This document shows, in pieces, positions 1 through 6,374 of a stretch of 10,000 nt of DNA (position 1 is the first letter of the stretch; each line of letters opens with the position of its first letter). A program made the translations under genes and the position numbers. The stretch is from assembly GCA_020217065.1 (NCBI GenBank), contig JAIWOB010000047.1, positions 1-10,000 of the forward strand. The letters are read 5' to 3'. The notes under the pieces were generated by a model. It did no database searches and had not been told where the DNA came from. It was given only the letters and a program-made list of their open reading frames with translations. Origin of the DNA: Chloroflexota bacterium (lineage in GTDB: Bacteria; Chloroflexota; Anaerolineae; Anaerolineales; Villigracilaceae).

Positions 1-1050
1 CATTTCCTGCAAAGTGACGCTCCAAATCAAACCAAAGACGTTAAAGCAAAATCCGTAGATACCCATCGCAACCGTCAACACAGGGATGGGAAATTTCAAA
101 CCGAACAACAAGAGAATAATACCGTTGATTAGAATGGCAAGGTATCCCAACAAGCCGCGCCGCCGCAGGCGTTTGAACTGTCCCAACACAAGAGCGCTGA
201 GAACGTACCCCGTCGAAAACGCCGAGCCAAACCAACCCAATACGGCGACATCCGCTCCGAGGTCATCCTTGATGAGAAAAGGCAAAGACACCGCCCGCGG
301 GCTGCCTTCCATGATGTTTAGAAAACCAAAAATAATAATGGTAATCCAAATCCACGGGACGGCGATGACGGCGTCGAAGCCTTCGCGTAAGTCGAGGATG
401 CCGCGTTTGACGGTCTGGCGCAAAGAACGGGACTTCATCATCCCTTCCTCTTTTTTCGGCATGTCGCCCAAACCTGAACGCAAAAGGAAGAAAACGAACA
501 CGGCGGAGATGAAAAACGAAAAGGAATCCAAAACAAAGGCGAGGGACGTGCCGCCCGCCGCAACCAGCGACGCGCCAACAATGGGACCAATGACGCCCAT
601 GATGCGCTGACTGAGCCCGTTCAAAGAGTTGGCGCTGGTCAGCATATCCGCAGGCACGATTTGCGGAATGACCGCATTGTAGGCGGGGAAGAAAAACGCT
701 TCGACAAAGCCGAAAAGCAGGCTGGCAATGTAAATATGCCAGATTTCCAACACGTCGAGCCAGGCGAAGACGGCGATAAACGCGACCACCGTCCCGCTGA
801 GTAAGTCGGAAAGAAACATGATGCGAACGCGCGGAAAGCGGTCCACGACGATGCCGCCGATGAGAATGAAAATCAACAGCGGAATTTGTGAAAGCACAAG
901 CGCCGTGCCCATCGCAGAGGCGGAACCTGTCTTTTCGAGCACCCACCATGCCAGGGCAATGCGATGAAGGTTATCCCCTAATCGGGAAACGGTCTGCCCT
1001 GTCCAAAGCAGGGCAAAGGGACGATGAGTGAAGGCGCGCAGAATATTCAT
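1..1050 (-). CDS. MFS-family exporter (partial, C-terminus beyond window)
   Basis: The reading frame is open without a stop from an ATG at 1050 to base 1, giving 350 residues with the end missing; the family is usually about 400-430 residues. The protein is a multi-pass inner-membrane transporter. It opens with a short basic stretch and the RPFALLWTGQ-x-S-x-LGD pattern typical of the EntS/MFS_3-type exporters. Motif A of the major facilitator superfamily is at residues 65-76 (GGIVVDRFPRVR) between helices 2 and 3. About ten hydrophobic segments are visible, with a charged cytoplasmic loop around residues 191-222 between the two halves. It probably uses proton motive force to export a small molecule or drug; the substrate cannot be read from the sequence. 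There is no convincing Shine-Dalgarno before the ATG, and an extended -10 box lies only 15 bases upstream, so the mRNA leader would be very short. It is transcribed separately from the fakA-like operon, whose terminator precedes it. Confidence 0.9.
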   Translation of the reverse strand, partial: MNILRAFTHRPFALLWTGQTVSRLGDNLHRIALAWWVLEKTGSASAMGTALVLSQIPLLIFILIGGIVVDRFPRVRIMFLSDLLSGTVVAFIAVFAWLDVLEIWHIYIASLLFGFVEAFFFPAYNAVIPQIVPADMLTSANSLNGLSQRIMGVIGPIVGASLVAAGGTSLAFVLDSFSFFISAVFVFFLLRSGLGDMPKKEEGMMKSRSLRQTVKRGILDLREGFDAVIAVPWIWITIIIFGFLNIMEGSPRAVSLPFLIKDDLGADVAVLGWFGSAFSTGYVLSALVLGQFKRLRRRGLLGYLAILINGIILLLFGLKFPIPVLTVAMGIYGFCFNVFGLIWSVTLQEM

Positions 1051-1065
1051 GACGTGGAAGTTGGC

Positions 1066-1074
1066 AGTATAGCA
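1066..1074 (-). promoter_or_regulatory. Extended -10 promoter for the MFS gene
   Basis: Read on the minus strand this is TG-C-TATACT, a good extended -10 element. The box ends 15 bases before the ATG at 1050, so a start about 7 bases downstream would give a leader of roughly 8 bases. No good -35 sits at 17 bases; the equivalent region is occupied by the palindrome at 1085-1108. Confidence 0.5.
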
Positions 1075-1076
1075 CG

Positions 1077-1108
1077 AAAACAAAATGCCCAACCAATTGG
1101 CGGGGCAT
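1077..1108 (-). terminator. Intrinsic terminator of the asp23-fakA operon
   Basis: On the minus strand bases 1108-1085 form a hairpin: ATGCCC pairs with GGGCAT, then one mismatch, a G-U pair and two C-G pairs close an AATT loop. It is followed directly by TTTGTTTT (1084-1077). It lies 66 bases after the stop of the fakA-like gene. The core CCAATTGG is itself a perfect palindrome and sits where the -35 of the MFS promoter would be, so an operator role is also possible. Confidence 0.7.
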
Positions 1109-1123
1109 ACACTACGGGAGCGC

Positions 1124-1166
1124 GGCGCTTGGAGATTAAATTGCCAATCCCCAAGCGCCAATCTCC
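1124..1166. repeat. Short intergenic element with interleaved inverted and direct repeats
   Basis: GGCGCTTGG at 1124-1132 is perfectly complementary to CCAAGCGCC at 1151-1159. GGAGATT at 1131-1137 is perfectly complementary to AATCTCC at 1160-1166. The arms interleave rather than nest (A-B-A'-B'). In addition GCCAATCCCC (1143-1152) and GCCAATCTCC (1157-1166) form a direct repeat with one mismatch and a 14-base period. The element lies between the fakA-like stop and its terminator. It resembles a small dispersed repeat, but copy number elsewhere cannot be seen from here. Confidence 0.55.
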
Positions 1167-1173
1167 GCCTACT

Positions 1174-2835
1174 TCACTCAATTGAAATCAAAAACTGGTA
1201 ATGCGACTGACCGCCTTCCTGCACTTCGACTTCCAGGTTGGGGTATTTTTGCCCGACGACGTCCTTGATGCGATTGGCTTCGGCGTGGGAGACGCCCTCG
1301 CCGTAGAACAGCGTCACCAGTTCGTGTTCGGCGGCGTCCGCCTTTTCCAACAAACCCATCACGCCCTGCTCCACCTTTTCGGCGGAAACGACCAGCTTAC
1401 CGTCAAGCAGAGCAATCACCTGCCCGTCCCTCACCTTCACGCCGTCAATTTCGACGCTGCGCGTGGCGACGGTAATTTCGCCCGTTTTGACGGTGGAAAT
1501 CGCTTTCGTCATTTTCTCGGCGACCGCTTCCAAATCGCCGTCGGGGATGAGCGAAAGCATGGCGGTCAACCCTTGCGGGACAGTGCGCGTCGGCACTACA
1601 GCCACCTGCTTGACCGTAACCTCCTTCGCTTGATTCGCGGCGAGGATGATATTCTTGTTGTTCGGCAAAATAATAACCTTGTCTGTGGGAAGATTTTCAA
1701 ACGCGTTCAAAATATCCTGCGTCGAGGGATTCATCGTCTGCCCGCCGGAGACAATCGCGGCGACGCCCAGGCTGGCAAAGATGCGGCTCAAGCCCGCGCC
1801 GGGCGAAACAGCCACCACCGCAATTTGCCCCGGCTCCACAGCGGCAAACTGAATCTGCGAAGATTTTTGAATGCCGTCCATCTGCGCCATTAAGTTTTCA
1901 ATGGCGACCTTTGTCACCGTGCCGATGCCCATGATGTAATCAATCGGCTCATAACGTTTCTCGGTCGGGACGTGGATGTGCATACGGTACATGCCTTCGC
2001 CTTCGCCAACTTGAATGGACGTGCCCATCGCCTCCAGCCTGCCGTAAAACGATTCAAGGTTCAGTTCGCCGGACGGAACGAAATCCACAACCACTTCGTA
2101 ATCCTGTCCCTCTTCGACTTCCTCCATCGCGTCCTGTAAATTCATCGCGGAAAGCGGCTGCACGCTCATGGTCGGCGTCTCCAAAGATTCGCCGTATACG
2201 TAGCGCAGCATCCCTTCAAGAATAAAAAACAGACCCTTGCCGCCGGAATCGACTACTCCAGCCTGCTTAAGAACAGGAAGCAATTCGGGCGTCCTTTTGA
2301 CCGCTTCGTCGGCGGCTTCGACCGCCGTTTCGAGAATTTCTATCGTATCCTTCGCCGACCCCAAAGCGGATTCTGTCGCTATCGCCACCTCTTTGATGAC
2401 AGTGAGAATCGTCCCCTCCACAGGGCGCACGACGCCTTTATAAGCGGTGTCCCGCGCCTCGCCAAACGCCCGCACGAGCGATTCCTTGTCCAACAGGGCT
2501 TTATCATGCACGCTGCGCGAAAAGCCGCGCAAAATCTGGCTGGTGATAACGCCTGAGTTTCCGCGCGCGCCCATCAAGGCTCCCTTTGAAACCATCGCCG
2601 CCATTTCGCCTAAATGGCGAACGCCTGAATCTTTAACTTCGTTCCAAGCGGCTTGCAAAGTCAACACCATATTCGTTCCGGTGTCGCCGTCGGGCACGGG
2701 AAAGACGTTCAGGGAATTTACAATTTGCTGATTGGTGCGCAGCCAGGTCAAGCCGGCGTCAATAAGACGCTTGAAAGACTGTCCGTCAATCGGCGTCTTG
2801 CGGAATTTTTCAACGCGCGCAACGTCCATACTCAT
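1174..2835 (-). CDS. fakA: FakA/YloV-like DhaL-domain kinase protein
   Basis: The 553-residue protein matches the FakA (YloV, DAK phosphatase) family in length and layout. In characterised relatives FakA supplies ATP-dependent kinase activity and phosphorylates a fatty acid held by a DegV-family FakB partner, feeding phospholipid synthesis from the cytoplasm. Residues 20-215 are the DhaL domain, with the ATP/Mg motif NVFPVPDGDTGTNM at 43-56 (Asp49 and Asp51 expected to bind metal), GARGNSG at 89-95 and VVDSGGKG at 194-201. A middle domain follows at about 230-320 with HIH at 286-288, then the FakA C-terminal domain from about 330. The GYC segment usual at the start of the middle domain reads DYE here. 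The ATG at 2835 is chosen because AGGAG lies 10 bases upstream; an in-frame GTG at 2853 overlaps the asp23 stop but has no ribosome site. No fakB/degV gene is in the window, so the fatty-acid role is inferred. Confidence 0.9.
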   Translation of the reverse strand: MSMDVARVEKFRKTPIDGQSFKRLIDAGLTWLRTNQQIVNSLNVFPVPDGDTGTNMVLTLQAAWNEVKDSGVRHLGEMAAMVSKGALMGARGNSGVITSQILRGFSRSVHDKALLDKESLVRAFGEARDTAYKGVVRPVEGTILTVIKEVAIATESALGSAKDTIEILETAVEAADEAVKRTPELLPVLKQAGVVDSGGKGLFFILEGMLRYVYGESLETPTMSVQPLSAMNLQDAMEEVEEGQDYEVVVDFVPSGELNLESFYGRLEAMGTSIQVGEGEGMYRMHIHVPTEKRYEPIDYIMGIGTVTKVAIENLMAQMDGIQKSSQIQFAAVEPGQIAVVAVSPGAGLSRIFASLGVAAIVSGGQTMNPSTQDILNAFENLPTDKVIILPNNKNIILAANQAKEVTVKQVAVVPTRTVPQGLTAMLSLIPDGDLEAVAEKMTKAISTVKTGEITVATRSVEIDGVKVRDGQVIALLDGKLVVSAEKVEQGVMGLLEKADAAEHELVTLFYGEGVSHAEANRIKDVVGQKYPNLEVEVQEGGQSHYQFLISIE

Positions 2836-2845
2836 AATTTTTTCG

Positions 2846-2850
2846 CTCCT
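2846..2850 (-). promoter_or_regulatory. Ribosome binding site that sets the fakA-like start
   Basis: AGGAG on the minus strand spans the asp23 stop codon and lies 10 bases before the ATG at 2835. It excludes the upstream GTG at 2853 and favours 2835 over the ATG at 2829. Its overlap with the asp23 stop suggests translational coupling. Confidence 0.65.
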
Positions 2851-3206
2851 CACTCCGAATCGCTGACGCGCAACCCCGCCACATGCACATTAACCGAATG
2901 AACCGGCAGTCCAAGCGCCTTCTCTACTTGAAAACGAACGGTATTCGCCACGCTTTGCGCCACTGAAGTGACGCGCGTGCCGTATTCGATAATGACGTGA
3001 ATGTCAATGTCAATGTCTTCGCCGGAATAACGGACGGAAACGCCGCGCAGGGGTTCGTGGGTAATTCGCGCCACAATGCCGTCCGCCAGGTTTTTCGGCG
3101 CAAGCCCCACAACGCCGTAAGATTCCAAAGTGGCTCGGTAGGCAATCGTCGCCACCGCGTTTGGCGAGATGTGAATCCCGCCGAGAGTTGTTTTATCGTC
3201 GCCCAT
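2850..3206 (-). CDS. Asp23/Gls24 (YloU-like) family protein
   Basis: The 118-residue protein is of the Asp23/DUF322 family, a small cytoplasmic alpha/beta protein found next to fakA/yloV in many Gram-positive genomes and linked in some to envelope stress or membrane association; its biochemical role is not settled. It shows the family pattern: IHISPNAVATIAYRATLESYGV at the start (residues 11-32), the GLAPKNLADGI segment at 35-45, a beta hairpin ending in DIDIDIHVIIEYG (64-76), and a helix plus final strand ending in VNVHVAGL (105-112). The start is the ATG at 3206, preceded by GAGGA with a 6-base spacer; an in-frame TTG at 3221 has no ribosome site. Its stop overlaps the region just before the fakA-like start, so the two genes form one operon. 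Divergent extended -10 boxes upstream could drive it. Confidence 0.88.
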   Translation of the reverse strand: MGDDKTTLGGIHISPNAVATIAYRATLESYGVVGLAPKNLADGIVARITHEPLRGVSVRYSGEDIDIDIHVIIEYGTRVTSVAQSVANTVRFQVEKALGLPVHSVNVHVAGLRVSDSE

Positions 3207-3211
3207 GGTTT

Positions 3212-3216
3212 TCCTC
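3212..3216 (-). promoter_or_regulatory. Ribosome binding site for the asp23-like gene
   Basis: GAGGA on the minus strand, with about 6 bases between its GAGG core and the ATG at 3206. It rules out the in-frame TTG at 3221, which overlaps this region. Confidence 0.65.
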
Positions 3217-3245
3217 GTCAATCATGTGGTCACTGTCTGTCGCCG

Positions 3246-3254
3246 ATTTTAACA
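3246..3254 (-). promoter_or_regulatory. Extended -10 promoter (proximal) for asp23-fakA
   Basis: The minus strand reads TG-T-TAAAAT. A start about 7 bases downstream would leave a leader of about 33 bases before the ATG at 3206, enough to hold the GAGGA site. No matching -35 is visible at 16-18 bases. Confidence 0.45.
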
Positions 3255-3342
3255 AGAACGCTCAAATCTTGGGAGCGTAAAAGCCGCCGATTTCACATTC
3301 AACGCCAAAAGGCTTTGAACTCCGTAAACAGGTCCTGTTCCT

Positions 3343-3351
3343 ATTTTAACA
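3343..3351 (-). promoter_or_regulatory. Possible distal extended -10 promoter for asp23-fakA
   Basis: A second exact copy of TG-T-TAAAAT on the minus strand, about 97 bases upstream of the first. It lies just outside the rpmB promoter, so the two would fire back to back. No -35 is seen, and it could be chance in an AT-richer gap. Confidence 0.3.
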
Positions 3352-3358
3352 TCTTCTC

Positions 3359-3387
3359 TTGAAGAAGGTTGCGTTGTATGGTAAAAT
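3359..3387 (+). promoter_or_regulatory. rpmB promoter
   Basis: TTGAAG at 3359-3364 and TAAAAT at 3382-3387 are separated by exactly 17 bases, and the -10 is extended by TGG at 3379-3381. The predicted start near 3394 gives a leader of about 50 bases. This is the best-formed promoter in the window, as expected for a ribosomal protein gene. Confidence 0.65.
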
Positions 3388-3431
3388 GTCGCGCCTTCCA
3401 TTAGAAAGCGTTATCGGCATCATTGTACTTG

Positions 3432-3437
3432 AAAGGA
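3432..3437 (+). promoter_or_regulatory. Ribosome binding site that sets the rpmB start
   Basis: AAAGGA with an 8-base spacer to the ATG at 3446. The in-frame ATG at 3437 overlaps this site and is therefore not the start. Confidence 0.65.
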
Positions 3438-3445
3438 TGTTCAAA

Positions 3446-3631
3446 ATGGCTAAATGCAGTTCCTGCGGCAAAACGACCACCTTCGGTCACAATCGTTCTT
3501 TCTCTCAGCGCGCCACCAATCGCGCGTTCAAGCCCAACCTGCAAAAGGTGACGGTGATGGAAAAAGGACGGATGGTCAAAAAGGTTCTCTGCGCCAAGTG
3601 CATCAAGACGCTCGGCAAATCTGCGGCGTAA
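3446..3631 (+). CDS. rpmB: 50S ribosomal protein L28
   Basis: The 61-residue product is bacterial ribosomal protein L28, a component of the large ribosomal subunit near the E site. It begins MAKCSSCGK and contains the family signature around GHNRSFSQRATNRAFKPNLQ (residues 14-33). Two CxxC pairs, Cys4/Cys7 and Cys49/Cys52, are the zinc-binding set of the so-called C+ form of L28. Length is normal for the short Gram-positive-like form. The ATG at 3446 is chosen because AAAGGA lies 8 bases upstream and because MAKC is the expected N-terminus. The gene is monocistronic: it has its own promoter and is followed within 20 bases by a strong terminator. It stands opposite to asp23-fakA and rpe, the same arrangement as rpmB in Bacillus subtilis. 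Confidence 0.97.
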   Translation: MAKCSSCGKTTTFGHNRSFSQRATNRAFKPNLQKVTVMEKGRMVKKVLCAKCIKTLGKSAA

Positions 3632-3650
3632 ACGCCTTTTCCGCCAAAGG

Positions 3651-3677
3651 TCACGGCTTGCGCCGTGATTTTTGTTT
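3651..3677 (+). terminator. Intrinsic terminator of rpmB
   Basis: TCACGGC (3651-3657), a TTGC loop, then GCCGTGA (3662-3668) give a perfect 7-bp stem, followed by TTTTTGTTT. The T-tract overlaps the rpe stop codon at 3676-3678 on the other strand. Read on the minus strand the stem is not followed by a T-run, so it is a weaker stop for rpe transcription. Confidence 0.85.
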
Positions 3678-4341
3678 AAGACGGGGCGCATTCGCGCAGC
3701 AGGCGGATTCCCTCGGCTGCGCCCTGCGGGTGTTTAAAAATTCCATTGCCCGCGACAAAGACGTTTGCCCCAGCCGCATACATTAAAGGAAGGGTTTGGG
3801 GCGTGATGCCGCCATCCACTTGCAAAAACGCTTTTGAACCAAGCGCGTCCAGCCTGCGGCGGACTTCTTGCACTTTCGCAATCATTTCCGGCATAAAAGT
3901 CTGACCCGAATATCCGGGGTTCACGCTCATCACCAACACCAGGTCGGCGAGGGGCAAGGCGGCTTCGAGCGCCGAAACCGGCGTGGCAGGGTTAAGCGTC
4001 ACGCCAGCCGCGCAGCCAAGCGACTTTATCTTTTCAAGCGTTTGCGGCAGGTTTGGGCATGTCTCAACGTGAACGGTAAGGCGGTCCGCCCCAGCCGCCG
4101 CAAATTCTTCCAGGTGGGCGTCAGGGTTATCAACCATCAAATGCGCGTCAAGAGGAAGCCGCGTAGCGCGGCGGCACGCCTGGACAAAGAGAGGTCCAAC
4201 CGTAATGGTCGGGACAAAATGACCGTCCATCACGTCCACATGAATCCAGTCCGCGCCTGCGGATTCACAGGCGGCAATTTCATCTCCCAAACGGGTAAAA
4301 TCGGAGGCGATTATTGAAGGGGCAAGAAAATAAGCGGGCAT
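3676..4341 (-). CDS. rpe: Ribulose-phosphate 3-epimerase
   Basis: The 221-residue enzyme interconverts D-ribulose 5-phosphate and D-xylulose 5-phosphate in the pentose phosphate pathway, in the cytoplasm. It is a full-length TIM barrel with the family hallmarks: APSIIASDF near the start, metal ligands and catalytic residues in HVDVMDG (His34, Asp36), His67 in DAHLMV, the phosphate-contacting VNPGYSGQTF at 140-149, and QVDGGI at 174-179 with Asp176. The ATG at 4341 gives the usual N-terminus; an in-frame TTG at 4356 overlaps the stop of the acyltransferase upstream but would add five unusual residues. Neither start has a good Shine-Dalgarno, so translation is probably coupled to the gene before. 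It is the last gene of the kinase-acyltransferase-rpe operon. Confidence 0.96.
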   Translation of the reverse strand: MPAYFLAPSIIASDFTRLGDEIAACESAGADWIHVDVMDGHFVPTITVGPLFVQACRRATRLPLDAHLMVDNPDAHLEEFAAAGADRLTVHVETCPNLPQTLEKIKSLGCAAGVTLNPATPVSALEAALPLADLVLVMSVNPGYSGQTFMPEMIAKVQEVRRRLDALGSKAFLQVDGGITPQTLPLMYAAGANVFVAGNGIFKHPQGAAEGIRLLRECAPS

Positions 4342-4352
4342 ATTAAGAACAA

Positions 4353-6374
4353 TCAAGGTTGCGGCAAGCCGTCAAATATCGGCTCAAAGACGACGGTGGT
4401 CAACTCGGAGCCAAAAAGCGAAAGATGGTCGTCGTCTTTATAGACGGGAAGACCGTCAATGGCGACGCGGCATTGATTATCCACGCAGAGCGCTTTCCAG
4501 GGGTCAACGACCTGAATATCGTATTTGTCGCGCAAAGCGTCCAAAACGGCAAAGGCTTTTCGGTTTCGCGCTAAATATTCATCCACTGAAGGCGCGATAA
4601 TCTCGTTGAGGTCGCGCCCGCTGCGAACGGCGATGAAATTCGCCGAAGGCACATCATACCCGATTTCCGGCACCGGCGAAACGATAACGACCCTGCGCTT
4701 CATCTTCAACAGGGACGCCACGGTCTCTTCCAAGCCGCGCTCGACCATCCGCTCGTAACTTGCGTTTTGCAAAGCCGCTGGAAAGAAGCCGGCTAGAAGC
4801 GGCTTCGTCGTCTGCGGCGGTTGGTATTCTCCTTCGATGTAAAAAGACCAACGCGCGGCAAGAATAACCGTTGAAATTTCAGGATGAAGGGAAAGATAAC
4901 GAAATACGCCGTCGTTATATTCGGCGCAAGATTGCGTGACGGCGTGAAAATCTTCCGCCACGCCAAACAGCGGAGGACAGGACAACTTATAAGTAAAATA
5001 TCCAGCCGCGCCATTGTTGCGGGCGGCGCGCTCCACGGGACGGCGCAACGACTCAGCGTGAGAATCGCCCCACAGGATAAACGAGGCGGGCTGGGATTTG
5101 TCTCCGATGAGGCAAGGCTTCACGCCCTCGGTGACGCCGGCGCAATCTGTGTAGTGATTGGTCGCCTCCTTATCAAGATAATCCGCCAACGGCGTACCGC
5201 CCTCGCGTTGGGGAAAACCGTCGAAGCGGTAGACCGCGCCAGCGGCGGCGGCAAGGACGACCAGCGCGCCAAACCCCAACGAAAACGCCTGCCGCGCAGA
5301 AAGGAAGCTGCGAGAACGAAACGGCGTTTCCACAAAACGCCAGGACAAAATTGAAATCAAAAAGACGACCGCCAAGAGCAGAAAAGTCTCCAACTGGTTT
5401 AGCGGGCGAATCAGGTAATAATTTGCGAAGATAAACAGGGGCCAATGCCACAAATAGAGCGAATAGGAAATCTGCCCAACAAAGACCGCTGCGGGAGAGC
5501 CAAGCGCCGCGCCAACGGGAAAACGCCCCGCGCCGCCGCTGTAGATAATCAGCGCCGTCCCCAAAACGGGAGGAATTGCGGCGAGTCCGGGAAAAGGCGT
5601 TTGGTCGGTATAAAATAACACAGGGAAGAGAGTCATTAAAACGCCGGCGAATCCCAAAAAAGCGTTCACTTTGTTTTGCCGAATAACGGGAAAAAGATTC
5701 AGCGCCAACAAGCCGCCCACAAGCAGCTCCCAGGCGCGCAAATGCGACAGGTAGAAAGCGGAAGTTGCGTTACCGGCGCTGACGGCAGATACGGCAAACC
5801 CCAGAGACGCCAGCCCGCTCAAAACCAGGATGGGTTTGACGTATCGCCGCGCCCAACGGTAAACAGCGTACAAGAAAAGCGGGTAAACGATGTAAAACTG
5901 CTCCTCCACCGCCAGCGACCAGGTGTGCAGCAGCGGTTTGAGCGAGGAAGGCGCGTCGAAGTATCCCGCCTCGCCCCAGAAATTAATGTTCGAGTAGAAC
6001 AACATGGTCGCAAACAGGCTTTTGGCAAACGACTTCAAGCGTCCCGAATCATATAACATCACCGACGCCGCCAGGGCAAAAACCGCCATCGCCGTCAAGG
6101 CGGGCAGGATGCGGCGCACCCGCCGCTCGTAAAATTTTGCCAGCGTAAACTCGCCCGCTTCGATTTCCCGCGCGATAATGGAAGTGATGAGAAAGCCGGA
6201 GATGACAAAAAAAATATCCACGCCAATATATCCCCCGGAAAAAGCCGAGAAACCGGCGTGATTAAAAACAACCGCCAATACCGCAATCGCCCGCAGTCCG
6301 TCTATATCCGCCCGATACGCCGGCTTCATAGAATCCCGCCGGGATTGAGAAGTTGTCAAAGCCGCCGCAGACAT
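4353..6374 (-). CDS. OafA/OatA-type membrane acyltransferase with C-terminal SGNH domain
   Basis: This 673-residue protein joins an acyltransferase-3 (AT3) membrane domain to an extracytoplasmic SGNH domain, the layout of OafA and OatA enzymes that O-acylate cell-surface polysaccharide or peptidoglycan. The AT3 part (about 18-355) opens with YRADIDGLRAIAV, has the catalytic-type His39 in VVFNHAG, GVDIFFVISGFLI at 51-63, HTWSLAVEEQFY at 150-161 and SYSLYLWHWP at 303-312. About ten or eleven membrane helices are visible, the last near 362-381. The SGNH domain carries GDSH at 436-439 (Ser438 nucleophile) and DDDH at 647-650 (Asp/His pair). The ATG at 6374 follows the kinase stop with no gap (TAAATG), suggesting coupling. 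A second ATG at 6329 would give the N-terminus more usual in this family, MKPAYRADIDG, so the true start is uncertain. The acceptor molecule cannot be told from the sequence. Confidence 0.92.
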   Translation of the reverse strand: MSAAALTTSQSRRDSMKPAYRADIDGLRAIAVLAVVFNHAGFSAFSGGYIGVDIFFVISGFLITSIIAREIEAGEFTLAKFYERRVRRILPALTAMAVFALAASVMLYDSGRLKSFAKSLFATMLFYSNINFWGEAGYFDAPSSLKPLLHTWSLAVEEQFYIVYPLFLYAVYRWARRYVKPILVLSGLASLGFAVSAVSAGNATSAFYLSHLRAWELLVGGLLALNLFPVIRQNKVNAFLGFAGVLMTLFPVLFYTDQTPFPGLAAIPPVLGTALIIYSGGAGRFPVGAALGSPAAVFVGQISYSLYLWHWPLFIFANYYLIRPLNQLETFLLLAVVFLISILSWRFVETPFRSRSFLSARQAFSLGFGALVVLAAAAGAVYRFDGFPQREGGTPLADYLDKEATNHYTDCAGVTEGVKPCLIGDKSQPASFILWGDSHAESLRRPVERAARNNGAAGYFTYKLSCPPLFGVAEDFHAVTQSCAEYNDGVFRYLSLHPEISTVILAARWSFYIEGEYQPPQTTKPLLAGFFPAALQNASYERMVERGLEETVASLLKMKRRVVIVSPVPEIGYDVPSANFIAVRSGRDLNEIIAPSVDEYLARNRKAFAVLDALRDKYDIQVVDPWKALCVDNQCRVAIDGLPVYKDDDHLSLFGSELTTVVFEPIFDGLPQP

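Noticed and set aside
263..949. 228-codon minus-strand frame inside the MFS gene
   Set aside because: The product is rich in Arg and His and has no membrane helices. The frame that starts at 1050 gives a clean MFS protein through the same bases, so this is a shadow frame.
1201..1893. 230-codon plus-strand frame antisense to the fakA-like gene
   Set aside because: No family resemblance and His/Arg/Phe-rich composition typical of reversed coding sequence.
3207..3445. Riboswitch, L28 autoregulatory leader or small RNA in the 239-base gap between asp23 and rpmB
   Set aside because: Only promoters and ribosome sites could be recognised; no stable stem of note and no known leader motif were seen.
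3640..3678. A minus-strand terminator for the rpe operon at the rpmB terminator hairpin
   Set aside because: The stem is shared, but on the minus strand it is followed by CCTTTGG rather than a T-run, so only termination of rpmB is well supported.
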